From: Rhodocyclales bacterium
GTDB taxonomy: Bacteria; Pseudomonadota; Gammaproteobacteria; Burkholderiales; Rhodocyclaceae
DNA length: 41,995 nucleotides
Direction of reading: 5' to 3'
Assembly: GCA_016235805.1 (NCBI GenBank)
Contig: JACRIY010000117.1
Span: forward strand, 1 to 41,995
Every line of letters begins with the position of its first letter. Positions within the stretch are counted from its first letter, which is position 1. Below the pieces are notes generated by a model, which saw only the letters and a program-made list of their open reading frames with translations, was not told the DNA's origin and made no database searches. Below, piece after piece: positions 18,880 through 26,850 of this stretch. Both the position numbers and the translations under genes were made by a program.

Positions 18880-19263
18880 CTACTTGCGCTGGATCAGTTC
18901 GATCTTGTAGCCGTCCGGATCCTCGACGAAGGCGATCACGCGCGTGCCGCCCTTCATCGGGCCTGCTTCGCGTGTCACCCTGCCGCCGCGCGCCTTGATT
19001 TCGGCGCAGGCGGCAAGGGCGTCATCGACGGCCAGCGCGATGTGCCCGTAGCCGGTGCCGATTTCGTAACGATCGACACCCCAGTTGTGGGTCAGCTCCA
19101 GCACGGCGCCGTCGGCTTCTTCTTCATAGCCGACGAAAGCCAGCGTGAATTTCCCTTCCGGGTAGTCATTGCGCCGCAGCAGGCGCATGCCCAGGACCTC
19201 GGTATAGAACGCCAGCGACTTGTCGAGGTCGCCGACGCGCAGCATGGTATGCAGGATGCGCAT
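18880..19263 (-). CDS. gloA: Lactoylglutathione lyase (glyoxalase I)
   Basis: A 127-residue vicinal-oxygen-chelate enzyme that turns the methylglyoxal-glutathione hemithioacetal into S-lactoylglutathione. All four metal ligands are visible: His5, Glu56, His74 and Glu122. The start at 19263 is supported by AAAGGA upstream. A longer frame from 19380 would read through a MITE-like element and is rejected. Convergent with the hybrid kinase gene, with about 40 bp between stops. Confidence 0.95.
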   Translation of the reverse strand: MRILHTMLRVGDLDKSLAFYTEVLGMRLLRRNDYPEGKFTLAFVGYEEEADGAVLELTHNWGVDRYEIGTGYGHIALAVDDALAACAEIKARGGRVTREAGPMKGGTRVIAFVEDPDGYKIELIQRK

Positions 19264-19283
19264 GGTGGTTTCCTTTCGGATCA

Positions 19284-19427
19284 GAGCTTGTGAAGAAATC
19301 GTAGCGAGCGGGCCGCAGCGGGGTGCGGCCGGAGCGCAGCTACCGGAACATATGTAGCTATATGTGAGGATAGCGAGCACCGCCCAATCCCCGATCCGGC
19401 ACGCGCAGTAGATTTATTCACAAGCTC
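19284..19427. mobile_element. MITE-like non-autonomous element with TCA target duplication
   Basis: A 144-bp element bounded by 17-bp inverted repeats, GAGCTTGTGAAGAAATC at 19284-19300 and GATTTATTCACAAGCTC at 19411-19427, with one mismatch. Both ends are flanked by TCA (19281-19283 and 19428-19430), a 3-bp target duplication of the TNA kind seen with IS5/IS1031-group elements. It has no transposase. Inside are a hairpin, GGCCGCA-GCGGGG-TGCGGCC, and the near-palindrome around CATATGTAGCTATATG. The right TCA is also the stop codon of ygjP read on the minus strand. Confidence 0.75.
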
Positions 19428-20171
19428 TCAAAGGATGGGCAGGGAGGTGGTGCGTTGCTTGAGTTCGCCGCGCGCGGTTTTCCAGTCGGGGTAGATCGAT
19501 TCGACCACGGCCCAGAAGCGCTTGCTGTGGTTCATTTCCAGCAGGTGGGCGACTTCGTGGGCGACCACGTAATCGCCCAGTTGCGTGGGCATGTGGATCA
19601 GGCGCCAATTGACGCGGATGCCGCCGTGCCGGCTGCAGCTGCCCCAGCGCGTCTGCGCCGAGGACAGGCTTAGCTTCGGCAGGGCGAGGTCGAGGCGGCC
19701 GGTGAAGTCGGCGAGGCGCGCGCCGAAATGGTCGAGCGCACGCTGTTGCAGGGCACGCACCGCAAGGCGGGCAAGGTCGGCGTCGGGGCGCGCCGCGAGC
19801 ACCATCGTGTCGCCGATCCAGCGCACGCGGTTGGCGCCGGGCAGCACGCGCACTTCCGCCTCGCCGTCGAGCAGCGGCAGGCGCAGTCCGTCCTTGACCG
19901 TGACATGGCGCGGTTGCGTGGCGTGCGCGAGTTCCGCCAGCTTCTTCAGGACCCAGTCGCCATGGCCGTGCACGAAGGCTTCGATTTCGGTCAGCGGCAG
20001 GCGGTGCGGTGCGCCGATGCGCAGGCCGCGTTCGTCGATGGTCATCGACAGCCGCTTGGCGCCGCTCTTCAGGCGGTAATCGACGATGCGCCCGCCGATC
20101 AGCAGGTGGCGCGTCCTTGCCTCGGGCGTTGGCGAGGGCAGGCGGAACAGCTTGAGTTGTTCGAGGAACAT
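19428..20171 (-). CDS. YgjP-like metal-dependent hydrolase (M48-type, HExxH)
   Basis: A 247-residue protein of the YgjP/DUF45 family. It ends in a zinc-protease-like core: QTRWGSC, VNWRLIHMP and VVAHEVAHLLEMNHSKRFW, with His205, Glu206 and His209 as the HExxH site. Physiological substrates of the family are not established. The start ATG has no clear ribosome binding site but lies 6 bp after the stop of the upstream paralogue, so translation is probably coupled. Its TGA stop is formed by the target duplication of the adjacent MITE-like element. Confidence 0.85.
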   Translation of the reverse strand: MFLEQLKLFRLPSPTPEARTRHLLIGGRIVDYRLKSGAKRLSMTIDERGLRIGAPHRLPLTEIEAFVHGHGDWVLKKLAELAHATQPRHVTVKDGLRLPLLDGEAEVRVLPGANRVRWIGDTMVLAARPDADLARLAVRALQQRALDHFGARLADFTGRLDLALPKLSLSSAQTRWGSCSRHGGIRVNWRLIHMPTQLGDYVVAHEVAHLLEMNHSKRFWAVVESIYPDWKTARGELKQRTTSLPIL

Positions 20172-20177
20172 CGACGC

Positions 20178-20684
20178 TCAGCCGGTGGCCGTGGGCATGC
20201 CGAACAGGTCAAATCCGGCCTGTTGCGGTGGCAGGGCCGCGATGCCGCGGGCGATGGCCTGCTCGATGGCGGGCAGTGGCTGCTGGATCAGGCGCCAGTT
20301 GCAGCGCAGGGTGTTTGGCGCCTGCACTTCGACCCAGTGGCCGCGCGCGGCGAAGGACAGCGCCAGGCGCGGCGCGCGCGAACCCGCTGCCGCAGAGCGA
20401 CGTTCGAGGAATTTCTGGTCGATCACCTGCTGCAGCAGGCGCGTGGCTTCCTCGCGCAGCCAGGCCTCGGCGCGGTCCTGGATCTGGCGCGGGGAGGCTT
20501 GCGGGGGTAGCGGCAGGGCCAGCGTGTCGCCGCTGCGCACGGCATCGCGCTGTTCGGTGCCGAGCAGCAGGCGCAGCTTGCCGCCGAGATAGTCGAGCGT
20601 TGCACCGTCGTGCCAGACGTCCGCCGGGTCGGGCTGGCCGGCGTCGAGCCGCAGCGCGAACTGCGGATTACGGCGGCCGTTCAT
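20178..20684 (-). CDS. Degenerate YgjP paralogue lacking HExxH
   Basis: A 168-residue protein starting MNGRRNPQFALRL. Its ATG overlaps the plsC stop (ATGA). The layout follows the downstream YgjP protein: a beta-rich N-terminal half, then an amphipathic region (RAEAWLREEATRLLQQV), then LRCNWRLIQQP, which aligns with VNWRLIHMP. The chain ends where the HExxH helix should begin, so no zinc site is present. It looks like a partner or pseudoenzyme copy from tandem duplication. Paralogy is inferred by eye from a few blocks. Confidence 0.7.
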   Translation of the reverse strand: MNGRRNPQFALRLDAGQPDPADVWHDGATLDYLGGKLRLLLGTEQRDAVRSGDTLALPLPPQASPRQIQDRAEAWLREEATRLLQQVIDQKFLERRSAAAGSRAPRLALSFAARGHWVEVQAPNTLRCNWRLIQQPLPAIEQAIARGIAALPPQQAGFDLFGMPTATG

Positions 20685-21409
20685 GGCGCCGCTCCGTACA
20701 GTGCCGGGCTGATGCGCGCCATCTCGGCCTCGATCCAGGCTTCGGCGCGCGCCAGCACCTCGCTGGACGATAGTCCGGCGGGGTCGATGCCCGGGCCGAC
20801 GCTGACGGTGACCGTGCCGCACTTCTTGAACAGCGCGTTGCGGCCCCAGAACTCGCCCGAGTTCAGCGCCACCGGTACCACCAGGGCGCCGGTCTCGACG
20901 GCGAGATGCGCGCCGCCGACCTTGTAGCGGTTCTTCGAACCGGGCTTCGAGCGGGTGCCTTCGGGAAAGATGACCACCGTGTAGCCATTGGCGAGGCGGT
21001 CGCGGCCCTGGTCCACGAGGCTCTTCAGCGCGGCCTTGGTCGCGCTGCGGTCGGTCTCGATCATCGGGATCGAGGCCAGCGCCCAGCCGAAAAAGGGGAT
21101 GTACTTGATCTCCTTCTTCCAGACGAAGACCGTGTCGCGGAACACCTCCTGCAGCATGAAGGTCTCCCAGGCCGACTGGTGTTTGGCCAGCACGATGACG
21201 GCCTGCGACGGGATGTTCTCCGAGCCCAGCAGGCGGTAGGGAATGCCCAGCACGTGCTTCACCAGCCAGATCACGAAATTTACCCAGGGCACCACCGAGT
21301 GCCGCCGCATCTTGTGCGGCAGCGGGCGGCAGAGGATGACCGCGAGCGTGTAGGGCGGCGTGACCACGATCAGGATCAGCATGAACAGCAGGGAGCGGAA
21401 CGCCGCCAT
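20681..21409 (-). CDS. plsC: 1-acyl-sn-glycerol-3-phosphate acyltransferase
   Basis: A 242-residue membrane acyltransferase that adds the second acyl chain to make phosphatidic acid. The N-terminus is a membrane anchor. Motif I reads KHQSAWETF (His77, with Glu82 in the position usually described as Asp); motif III is IFPEGTRS. Ending at ATGA with the next gene and starting 10 bp after gmhB, it belongs to the glyQS-gmhB-plsC run common in betaproteobacteria. Confidence 0.92.
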   Translation of the reverse strand: MAAFRSLLFMLILIVVTPPYTLAVILCRPLPHKMRRHSVVPWVNFVIWLVKHVLGIPYRLLGSENIPSQAVIVLAKHQSAWETFMLQEVFRDTVFVWKKEIKYIPFFGWALASIPMIETDRSATKAALKSLVDQGRDRLANGYTVVIFPEGTRSKPGSKNRYKVGGAHLAVETGALVVPVALNSGEFWGRNALFKKCGTVTVSVGPGIDPAGLSSSEVLARAEAWIEAEMARISPALYGAAP

Positions 21410-21419
21410 CGCGGGAGGA

Positions 21420-21953
21420 TCAGCGCGCGATGTGGGCCGCGGCGGCGGCGAGGTCGGGGAACACCAGCGTCTCCGGCGGCAGGGCCGGATCGTCGGCGGT
21501 CTTGCGACCCTTGCCGGTCAGCACCAGCATCGGTTGCGCACCGGCCGCCACCGCCGCCTGCAGGTCGCGCAGCGAATCGCCGACGGCCGGCACGCCGGCC
21601 AGGTCGGCGTTGAAGCGCCCGGCGATTTCCTTGAGCATGCCGGGTTTGGGCTTGCGGCAGTCGCAGTTGTCGGCATTGGTGTGCGGGCAGAAGAAGATCG
21701 CGTCGATGCGCCCGCCGACCTGGGTCAATGCCTTAAGCATCTTGTCGTGGATCGCCAGCAGGGTGTCGGTTTCGAACAGGCCGCGTCCCACGCCCGACTG
21801 GTTGGTCGCCACCACCACGCGATAGCCGGCCTGGTTGAGCCGCGCGATGGCGGCGAGGCTGCCGGGGATCGGGCGCCACTCGTCGGGCGACTTGATGTAC
21901 TGGTCCGAGTCGTGGTTGATCACGCCGTCGCGGTCGAGGATGACTAGTTTCAT
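21420..21953 (-). CDS. gmhB: D-glycero-beta-D-manno-heptose 1,7-bisphosphate 7-phosphatase
   Basis: A 177-residue HAD phosphatase for the ADP-heptose branch of lipopolysaccharide core synthesis. LDRDGVIN holds the nucleophile Asp7 and acid/base Asp9. TNQSGVGRG is the second motif, and CPHTNADNCDC forms the zinc loop typical of GmhB. The start lacks a clear ribosome binding site, and a long repeat copy begins 8 bp upstream of it. The nearby glyQS genes are a usual neighbour. Confidence 0.94.
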   Translation of the reverse strand: MKLVILDRDGVINHDSDQYIKSPDEWRPIPGSLAAIARLNQAGYRVVVATNQSGVGRGLFETDTLLAIHDKMLKALTQVGGRIDAIFFCPHTNADNCDCRKPKPGMLKEIAGRFNADLAGVPAVGDSLRDLQAAVAAGAQPMLVLTGKGRKTADDPALPPETLVFPDLAAAAAHIAR

Positions 21954-21960
21954 GGCTAGC

Positions 21961-22155
21961 GTGAATGACTGGTTCGGAGCGTCTGGTGATGGGCGAGCGC
22001 AGCGAGGTGACTGGAAGCCTCCCCGTGAGGGGGCGAGGCGGGAATTCGCGACGCATGCGTCGCGCCGCCGCAGCCGGCTGGCTGTGCAAAGGCAGCCGTG
22101 GGCCGCGTAGCGGATGGGAGGGGCGGGTGTTTCATGGTTCTTTGCGCTTCATTCT
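21961..22155 (+). repeat. Dispersed intergenic element, copy 3 (long form)
   Basis: This long copy fills most of the 270-bp gap between glyS and gmhB. In order it has GGCGAGCGCAGCGAG, the CCTCCCC-GTGA-GGGG hairpin, the 18-bp perfect palindrome CGCGACGCATGCGTCGCG (22047-22064), a CGGCTG/CAGCCG hairpin, and the GATGGGAGGGG block. A 24-bp dispersed motif follows immediately at 22156. Confidence 0.88.
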
Positions 22156-22179
22156 CGCCGTGGCGCCAGCGCCGACTTT
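22156..22179 (-). repeat. 24-bp dispersed motif between glyS and gmhB
   Basis: Intergenic, abutting the end of repeat copy 3. Same bases as the kinase copy. Confidence 0.7.
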
Positions 22180-22223
22180 GCCGAACACCGGCGCAAAAGA
22201 GGCTTTGTTTGCCATGCCCCGCA

Positions 22224-24302
22224 TCAGGCGGAAAGCCGCGAAATGTCGGCAACGCGGTTCATCAGCCCGGCCAGGCGCCGCAGCAGGGCCAGCCGGTTGG
22301 CGCGCAGCTTCGCATCCTCGGCCATGACCATCACGCCGTCGAAGAAGGCATCCACCGCGCCGCGCAAGCCGGCCAGCGCCTTCAACGCGCCGGCGTAATC
22401 GCCTGCGGCGAGCTGTGCTTCAATGCCCGGCGCCACGGCTTCGACCTGCAGCCACAAGGCTTTTTCGGCGTCTTCGGCAAGCAGCGCGGAATCGATCGCG
22501 TCGCCCGCTTCGGCGCCGGTTTTGCGCAGGATATTCACGATGCGCTTGTTGGCGGCAGCTAACGCGTCGGCCTCGGGCAGCGCGGCGAAGGCCTTGACCG
22601 CGGCGAGCCGCGCCGGGACCTGGTCGATGCGCGTCGGATCCAGCGCGAGCACGGCATCGACCGCCCGGTGGTCGTGGCCGGCATCGCGCAGCATGTGGCG
22701 CAGGCGCTCCTTGAAAAAGTCGGCGCTGGCGGCACGCCAGTCGCCGCTGAAAAGTTCCGGCGCGAAGCCGGCGGCGGCATCGTCGATCAGGCCGGGCAGG
22801 GCCAGCGGCAGCGGCGTATCCATCAGCATGCGCAGCACGCCGAGCGCGGCGCGGCGCAGGCCGAAGGGGTCCTTGTCGCCGGTGGGAATCTGGCCGATGC
22901 CGAAGAAGCCGACCAGCGCATCGAGCTTGTCGGCCAGCGCCACGGCGCAGGCCACCTGGCCCTGCGGCAGCGCGTCGCCGTTGAAGCGCGGCTGGTAATG
23001 ACTCTGGATCGCGTCGGCGACGACCGCCGACTCGCCATCGGACAGCGCGTAGTAGCGGCCCATGATGCCCTGCAGTTCGGGGAATTCGCCGACCATGTCG
23101 CTGACCAGGTCGGCCTTGGCCAGCAGCGCGGCGCGCTCGGCCTGCGCCACGTCGGCGCCGAGCCGCTGCGCGATCTTCGCCGCAAGCTTGACCAGGCGGT
23201 CGACGCGCTCTCCCTGGCTGCCCAGTTTGTTGTGATACACCACGCGCGACAGCTTGCCGATGCGCGCCGAGAGCGGCGTCTTCTTGTCCGTTTCGAAGAA
23301 GAACTTGGCGTCCGACAGGCGCGGGCGAACCACGCGGGCATTGCCGGTGACGATGTTGGTCGGGTCCGCCACCTTCATGTTGGAGACGACCAGGAAGCGG
23401 TTGGTGAGCTTTGCACCCGCACCAGCGCCGTCCATCAGCGGGAAGTACTTCTGGTTCGCCTTCATGGTCAGGATCAGGCATTCCTGCGGCACGGCGAGGA
23501 ATTCGTCGTCGAAGCCGGCTTCATACACGGCGGGGAATTCGACCAGCGCCGTGACTTCGTCGAGCAGGGCCTCGTCCTGCAGCCAGGAGCGACCAGCGGC
23601 GATGGCGTCGAGCTGCTGGCGGATCATTTCGCGGCGCTTGTCGAAGGAGGCGATGACGCGGCCTTCCTTCTCCAGCACCGCCTCGTAGTCTTCCGCGCGC
23701 AGGATGTCGATCACGCCGACGCTCATGAAGCGATGGCCGCGCGTGATGTTGCGGCTGGGCAGGCCCAGGACTTCGCCCACCACGGTGCGGGCGCCATGCA
23801 GCAGGATCAGGCCGTGCACCGGGCGCACGAACTGCGCGTCGCCGTCGCCCCAGCGCATCAGCTTGGCCACCGGCAGCTTCTTCAGCGCCGCCTCGACCAT
23901 GCCGGCCAGGTATTCGTCGATGCGGCCGCCGGTCTTCCTGATGCGGGCGACGAAATATTCGGCCTTGCCGTCGTTCAGCTTTTCCAGTTGCGAAAACTCG
24001 ACCCCGGCCGAGCGCATGAAGCCTTCGAGGGCCTTGGTCGCCGTACCGTCAGCGCCGACTCCCGCAGCGACCGCAGGGCCCTTTTTCTCGATGACGCGAT
24101 CAGGCTGGCTTTCCAGGCAGTCGTCGAATTGCAGCGCAAGTCGGCGCGGAGTGGCGTACCAGCGGCCGGCATTGGCGGCCTCGATGAAGCCGGCCTCGGC
24201 CAGCGCCTTCTGCATCTGCTCGCGGAATGACAGGCCGAGCTTCGCCAGCGATTTCGGCGGCAGCTCCTCGGTGAGGAGTTCGATCAGCAGGGTTGCCTTC
24301 AT
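22224..24302 (-). CDS. glyS: Glycyl-tRNA synthetase beta subunit
   Basis: A 692-residue beta subunit of the alpha2beta2 glycyl-tRNA synthetase, needed for tRNA binding in charging tRNA-Gly. The N-terminus [19 protein letters not shown] is standard. The start at 24302 is chosen for this match and the AAGGGAG site upstream, over an in-frame ATG at 24320. The ATG overlaps the glyQ stop (ATGA). Two copies of the 24-bp dispersed motif lie inside it, one encoding GVGADGTAT (24039-24060), the other AASADFF (22716-22738). Confidence 0.96.
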   Translation of the reverse strand: MKATLLIELLTEELPPKSLAKLGLSFREQMQKALAEAGFIEAANAGRWYATPRRLALQFDDCLESQPDRVIEKKGPAVAAGVGADGTATKALEGFMRSAGVEFSQLEKLNDGKAEYFVARIRKTGGRIDEYLAGMVEAALKKLPVAKLMRWGDGDAQFVRPVHGLILLHGARTVVGEVLGLPSRNITRGHRFMSVGVIDILRAEDYEAVLEKEGRVIASFDKRREMIRQQLDAIAAGRSWLQDEALLDEVTALVEFPAVYEAGFDDEFLAVPQECLILTMKANQKYFPLMDGAGAGAKLTNRFLVVSNMKVADPTNIVTGNARVVRPRLSDAKFFFETDKKTPLSARIGKLSRVVYHNKLGSQGERVDRLVKLAAKIAQRLGADVAQAERAALLAKADLVSDMVGEFPELQGIMGRYYALSDGESAVVADAIQSHYQPRFNGDALPQGQVACAVALADKLDALVGFFGIGQIPTGDKDPFGLRRAALGVLRMLMDTPLPLALPGLIDDAAAGFAPELFSGDWRAASADFFKERLRHMLRDAGHDHRAVDAVLALDPTRIDQVPARLAAVKAFAALPEADALAAANKRIVNILRKTGAEAGDAIDSALLAEDAEKALWLQVEAVAPGIEAQLAAGDYAGALKALAGLRGAVDAFFDGVMVMAEDAKLRANRLALLRRLAGLMNRVADISRLSA
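22716..22738 (+). repeat. 24-bp dispersed motif in glyS (first)
   Basis: AAAGTCGGCGCTG, then GCGGC, then ACGCC; glyS reads it as AASADFF. Confidence 0.65.
24039..24060 (-). repeat. 24-bp dispersed motif in glyS (second)
   Basis: Same bases as the copy after dctM over 21 positions; glyS reads it as GVGADGTAT. Confidence 0.7.
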
Positions 24303-25255
24303 GCTGCAACTCCCTTGCACATGGGAAAGCCCAGCCGTTCGCGCGAATCGTAATAGGCCTGGGCGATCTCGCGCGCCAGGGCACGCACGCGGCCGATGTA
24401 GGCGGCGCGCTCGGTGACCGAAATCGCGCCGCGCGCATCGAGCAGGTTGAAGCTGTGCGAGGCCTTCATCACCATCTCGAAGCCTGGCAGCGGCAGGTTG
24501 AGCCCGATCAGGCGCTTGGCCTCCGATTCGAACTTGGAGAACTGCGCGAACAGCCAGTCGACGTCGGAGTGCTCGAAGTTGTAGGTCGACTGTTCCACCT
24601 CGTTCTGGTGGTAGACGTCGCCATAGGTGACGCCCGGCGACCAGACCAGGTCGAAGACGTTTTCCACGCTCTGCAGGTACATGGCCAGGCGCTCGATGCC
24701 GTAGGTGATTTCGCCCAGCACCGGGCGGCAGGCGAGCGATCCGACTTCCTGAAAATAGGTGAACTGGGTGACTTCCATGCCGTCGAGCCAGACCTCCCAG
24801 CCCAGGCCCCAGGCGCCCAGCGTCGGCGATTCCCAGTCGTCCTCGACGAAGCGGATGTCATGTTCGGAGGTGTTGATGCCCAGCGCGCGCAGGCTGTCGA
24901 GATAGAGTTCCTGGATGTTCGGCGGATTCGGCTTGAGCACCACCTGGTACTGGTAGTAGTGTTGCAGCCGGTTCGGGTTCTCGCCGTAGCGGCCGTCCTT
25001 GGGGCGGCGCGACGGCTGCACGTAGGCGGCCTTCCAAGGCTCGGGGCCGATCGCGCGGAGGAAGGTGGCAGTGTGGAAGGTGCCGGCGCCGACTTCGATG
25101 TCATAGGGCTGGAGCAATACGCAGCCCTGCTTGTTCCAAAAGTCCTGCAAGCGCAGGATGACTTCCTGAAAAGTCGGCCCATGGCCGACTTTCAGTGGAG
25201 ACTCATGCGCGGGTTTGCGCGTGACGTCGGAACTAAACGTCTGTTCTTTCTTCAT
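24299..25255 (-). CDS. glyQ: Glycyl-tRNA synthetase alpha subunit
   Basis: A 318-residue catalytic alpha subunit. [33 protein letters not shown] and the [17 protein letters not shown] block are diagnostic of GlyQ. About 25 residues precede the usual family start near TFQEV; no other in-frame ATG exists in that stretch, so the ATG at 25255 is used. The extension overlaps a perfect 10-bp inverted repeat at DNA level (25170-25192). It forms an operon with glyS by 4-bp overlap. Confidence 0.95.
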   Translation of the reverse strand: MKKEQTFSSDVTRKPAHESPLKVGHGPTFQEVILRLQDFWNKQGCVLLQPYDIEVGAGTFHTATFLRAIGPEPWKAAYVQPSRRPKDGRYGENPNRLQHYYQYQVVLKPNPPNIQELYLDSLRALGINTSEHDIRFVEDDWESPTLGAWGLGWEVWLDGMEVTQFTYFQEVGSLACRPVLGEITYGIERLAMYLQSVENVFDLVWSPGVTYGDVYHQNEVEQSTYNFEHSDVDWLFAQFSKFESEAKRLIGLNLPLPGFEMVMKASHSFNLLDARGAISVTERAAYIGRVRALAREIAQAYYDSRERLGFPMCKGVAA

Positions 25256-25257
25256 CG

Positions 25258-25302
25258 GGAAACCCCGTAAGTTCGCGAGAGCAGCGATTTTACAGGGTTT
25301 CC
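25258..25302. promoter_or_regulatory. Inverted repeat and -10 element upstream of glyQS
   Basis: GGAAACCCCGTAA (25258-25270) and TTACAGGGTTTCC (25290-25302) form a 13-bp inverted repeat with one mismatch and a 19-bp centre. On the minus strand the distal arm contains TAAAAT (25292-25287), a plausible -10. Transcription would start between the arms. This suits an operator better than an RNA hairpin, but either is possible. The -35 is weak. Confidence 0.45.
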
Positions 25303-25330
25303 GCCACGCGCTTGCGCGCGCAGGATGCCC

Positions 25331-26371
25331 TCAGCAGACCTTTCCGGCGGGACAGGCGGGCTTCGCGCCGTGGTTCGTATGCAACTCGCCGATCATCTTT
25401 TCCATCTCGTCGATCTTGCGCTGCATCGAAGCCAGTCGGCCGTTCATGGCGCCGACGTTGAAGAAGGTTTCGCGCTCCACCGGGGCGTCGAGGCGGGAGG
25501 CATACCCGAGCCACGACGAGTCATACACCTTGACCTTGTTGAAGCCCAGGGTCTCCAGCACCGCGGCGGTTTCGGCCGCGCGCACGCCGCTCTGGCAATA
25601 GACCACGGTTTCCTTGTTCGGGTCGAGCTTGGCGTAGAGCGCCTTCAGTGCATCGGTCGGGGCGAGGCCGGCGCCCTTGTTGTCGGGGACCTGGCGGCGC
25701 GACATCTTGGCGTTGGTTTCCGGGTCCCTCCAGTTCTGCTCGTAGGGAATGTTCAGCGCGCCGGGAATGTGGCCGCCACGGATGGCGCGCACGTCGTTGC
25801 CGAGGTACTCGCCTGAGGTACGCGCGTCGATGATCTGCACCGCGCCGCTCTTGCTGCGCGTCACTACATCCTCGGTGCTGGCGATCAGTTCCGGTCGCGG
25901 CGTCAGCTTGAGCGCCACGGCCGGGCGCTGCGCATCGGCGGTCTCGACCGGATTGCCGGCCTCCTGCCAGCCTTCAATGCCGTCGTGGAGGACACTGACA
26001 TTGTCGGCGCCGAAGTAGCGCAGCGTGAGTCGTCCGAAGTAGGCAAAGGGGCTGCCCCGGTCGGCATAGACGATGATTTCCCTGGCCGGGTCGATGCCGG
26101 CATTGCCGAGGATCTTCTCGATTTGTGCAGTATCGATGAAGTCCTCGGTCACCGGATTGCGCAGCACGGCGCCGGCATCGCCGATGCTTACCGCGCCGGG
26201 AATGTGGCCCTTGCGGTAGAGCGGGGTGGCGCGCATGTCCCAGATGATGGCGCCGCGGGCCTGGGCGGCCTTCACGGCGGCGGCGTCGACGATGGCCGCG
26301 GCCGCTGCCGGAAAGGCGAAGGCGGTAGCGACGAGTGCAAGCAGCAGGGACAGGAAACGGCGGAAAAACAT
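25331..26371 (-). CDS. Periplasmic tandem rhodanese-domain protein
   Basis: A 346-residue exported protein; residues 1-25 are a signal peptide. The first rhodanese domain reads VYADRGSPFAYFG, with Asp where the catalytic Cys would be. The second reads VVYCQSGVRAAETA and keeps the Cys. A short helix with coiled-coil pattern (LASMQRKIDEMEKMIGEL) and a Cys-rich end (CPAGKVC) follow. This fits a thiosulfate:acceptor sulfurtransferase with one inactive domain. The start at 26371 is set by GAGGAG and the signal peptide; a longer frame to 26524 is ignored. Confidence 0.87.
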   Translation of the reverse strand: MFFRRFLSLLLALVATAFAFPAAAAAIVDAAAVKAAQARGAIIWDMRATPLYRKGHIPGAVSIGDAGAVLRNPVTEDFIDTAQIEKILGNAGIDPAREIIVYADRGSPFAYFGRLTLRYFGADNVSVLHDGIEGWQEAGNPVETADAQRPAVALKLTPRPELIASTEDVVTRSKSGAVQIIDARTSGEYLGNDVRAIRGGHIPGALNIPYEQNWRDPETNAKMSRRQVPDNKGAGLAPTDALKALYAKLDPNKETVVYCQSGVRAAETAAVLETLGFNKVKVYDSSWLGYASRLDAPVERETFFNVGAMNGRLASMQRKIDEMEKMIGELHTNHGAKPACPAGKVC

Positions 26372-26468
26372 GTTGGGGCTCCTCGTTGTGGTTGTGGGTC
26401 GGCGCATTATGCGGTGGTGTGCGGCAGGGTCAAGTTGCTTTGCAGCAGGAGGGCGTTGCGGCCCGCAC

Positions 26469-26499
26469 TTGCTATGCAGCCGGCACCTTCCGGTATCAT
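26469..26499 (+). promoter_or_regulatory. Possible promoter for the 104-residue protein gene
   Basis: TTGCTA (26469-26474) and TATCAT (26494-26499) are separated by 19 bp, longer than ideal, about 37 bp before the GTG start. Confidence 0.35.
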
Positions 26500-26535
26500 T
26501 CGCGCCAGTCAGCCAAACAGCCAAGGAGCGGTAGC

Positions 26536-26850
26536 GTGGATCATGAAGTCAGCGTGGTGTTGAAGAACGGCGAGCGTTTCGATTTTCCCCTCGGCGCGGA
26601 CGAGCTCGCGGCCGTGGACGCGCGCGAAGCGCGGCATTGGATTGCCGAGGAGTTCGGCAAGGCAGGGCTGGAGAACCCGAATCCGATGGGCAAGATGCTG
26701 CTGGTCGACCAGATCCTGCTGCTGGCGGGCAACATCAAGCCCGCCGACCTGCATCCGGCGACGCCGGAGGTGCGACGCTTTTTTTGCGCTGCACTTAAGG
26801 CCATGGGCCGCCCGACCCTGACCATCGACCTCGCCGCCTACAAGCTCTAG
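26536..26850 (+). CDS. Small conserved-looking protein, family not recognised
   Basis: A 104-residue soluble protein, start GTG at 26536 with AAGGAG 9 nt upstream. It begins MDHEVSVVLKNGERFDF and has no signal peptide or membrane segment. It contains an Asp/Glu-rich first half and ends ALKAMGRPTLTIDLAAYKL. No motif known to me is visible. Codon use matches its neighbours. It is the only plus-strand gene in a long minus-strand run. Its TAG stop overlaps the lnt stop on the other strand in the shared bases CTAG. Confidence 0.75.
   Translation: MDHEVSVVLKNGERFDFPLGADELAAVDAREARHWIAEEFGKAGLENPNPMGKMLLVDQILLLAGNIKPADLHPATPEVRRFFCAALKAMGRPTLTIDLAAYKL

Noticed and set aside
20681-21409. PlsC considered defective because motif I has Glu instead of Asp
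   Set aside because: The His and the FPEGTRS motif are intact, and I believe this HQSAWE form is common in related acyltransferases.
22668-24230. 520-codon plus-strand frame opposite glyS
   Set aside because: Shadow of a housekeeping gene.
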